A stretch of 5,390 bases of DNA from the NCBI GenBank assembly GCA_021786215.1, contig JAJYNT010000041.1, positions 1 through 5,390 of the forward strand. Reading direction: 5' to 3'. The notes below the pieces were generated by a model. The model saw only the letters and a list, made by a program, of their open reading frames with translations. It was not told the DNA's origin and made no database searches. The position numbers were made by a program, and so were the translations under genes. Positions within the stretch are counted from its first letter, which is position 1. Each line of letters starts with the position of its first letter. Source of the stretch: Chloroflexota bacterium (GTDB taxonomy: Bacteria > Chloroflexota > UBA6077). Below, in pieces: positions 5,258 to 5,390 of this stretch.

Positions 5258-5390
5258 TTACGCCGCCAGGATGTCGCGCGCGACATCGATCGCCCTCTCC
5301 ACGTCACCCCTGCTAATGCCGTAGTGGGTGACCAGCCGAACTAACTGGCCGCCAAATGGGGATACCTTGACCCCATGCTCCTTCATCAGC
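5258..5390 (-). CDS. C-terminal end of a threonine aldolase-type PLP enzyme, truncated by the window edge
   Basis: The minus strand from the window end reads 43 residues and then TAA at 5260-5258; the 5' part lies outside. The peptide contains HGVKVSPFGG, LVRLVTHYGIS and then RGDVERAIDVARDIL. The R-x-VTH-x-x-(V/I)S block followed by an amphipathic D/E-V-x-x-A helix is the usual ending of low-specificity L-threonine aldolases (fold-type I PLP enzymes cleaving threonine or allo-threonine to glycine and acetaldehyde). The PLP lysine and other active-site residues are not in view, so the exact substrate is open; related beta-eliminating lyases are the main alternative. It is 456 bp upstream of the receiver gene on the same strand, with the repeat cluster between, so probably a separate transcription unit. 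Confidence 0.75.
   Translation of the reverse strand, partial: LMKEHGVKVSPFGGQLVRLVTHYGISRGDVERAIDVARDILAA

Overview
The window looks like a piece of a free-living bacterial chromosome: about 60% GC, tightly packed and mostly housekeeping. No plasmid, phage or transposase gene is visible. A membrane-anchored SpeE, a PPi-type phosphofructokinase, a lone receiver protein and short GC-rich palindromic intergenic repeats would fit Chloroflexota or a similar high-GC lineage. That placement is inference and weak; no marker gene here settles it.

Layout. Bases 1-1273 (+ strand) hold the 3' part of a spermidine synthase-like gene with an N-terminal membrane domain; its 5' end lies before the window. 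It converges, with a 19-bp gap, on a minus-strand gene block. In transcription order that block is a CheY-like receiver protein (4801-4427), a PPi-dependent-type phosphofructokinase (start best placed at a TTG, 4342-3149), ribose-phosphate pyrophosphokinase Prs (3108-2149) and formamidopyrimidine-DNA glycosylase MutM (2144-1293). The gaps are 84, 40 and 4 bp, so one operon is plausible. At the right edge is the last part of a further minus-strand gene (5258 to beyond 5390), which reads as the C-terminus of a threonine-aldolase-type PLP enzyme.

The stretch 4802-5257 holds no convincing gene. Its left half (4802-4998) should contain the promoter of the minus block, but I see no clear sigma-70 boxes. 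Its right half (4999-5240) is a cluster of repeats: two diverged 46-nt direct repeats, each leading into a TGTAG-started hairpin with an 8-bp stem and 5-nt loop. The left copy also has an inverted second arm whose stem has changed by compensatory substitutions. A separate perfect 11-bp hairpin lies between the copies.

How the genes fit together. PFK (glycolysis or gluconeogenesis at fructose-6-phosphate) and Prs (ribose-5-phosphate to PRPP) link central carbon flow to nucleotide synthesis, MutM repairs oxidised guanine, and the receiver protein may be a signalling input. No histidine kinase is visible. I do not see a clearly new biological system. The most distinctive items are the covarying palindromic repeats and the probable mis-start of the PFK gene at an upstream ATG.
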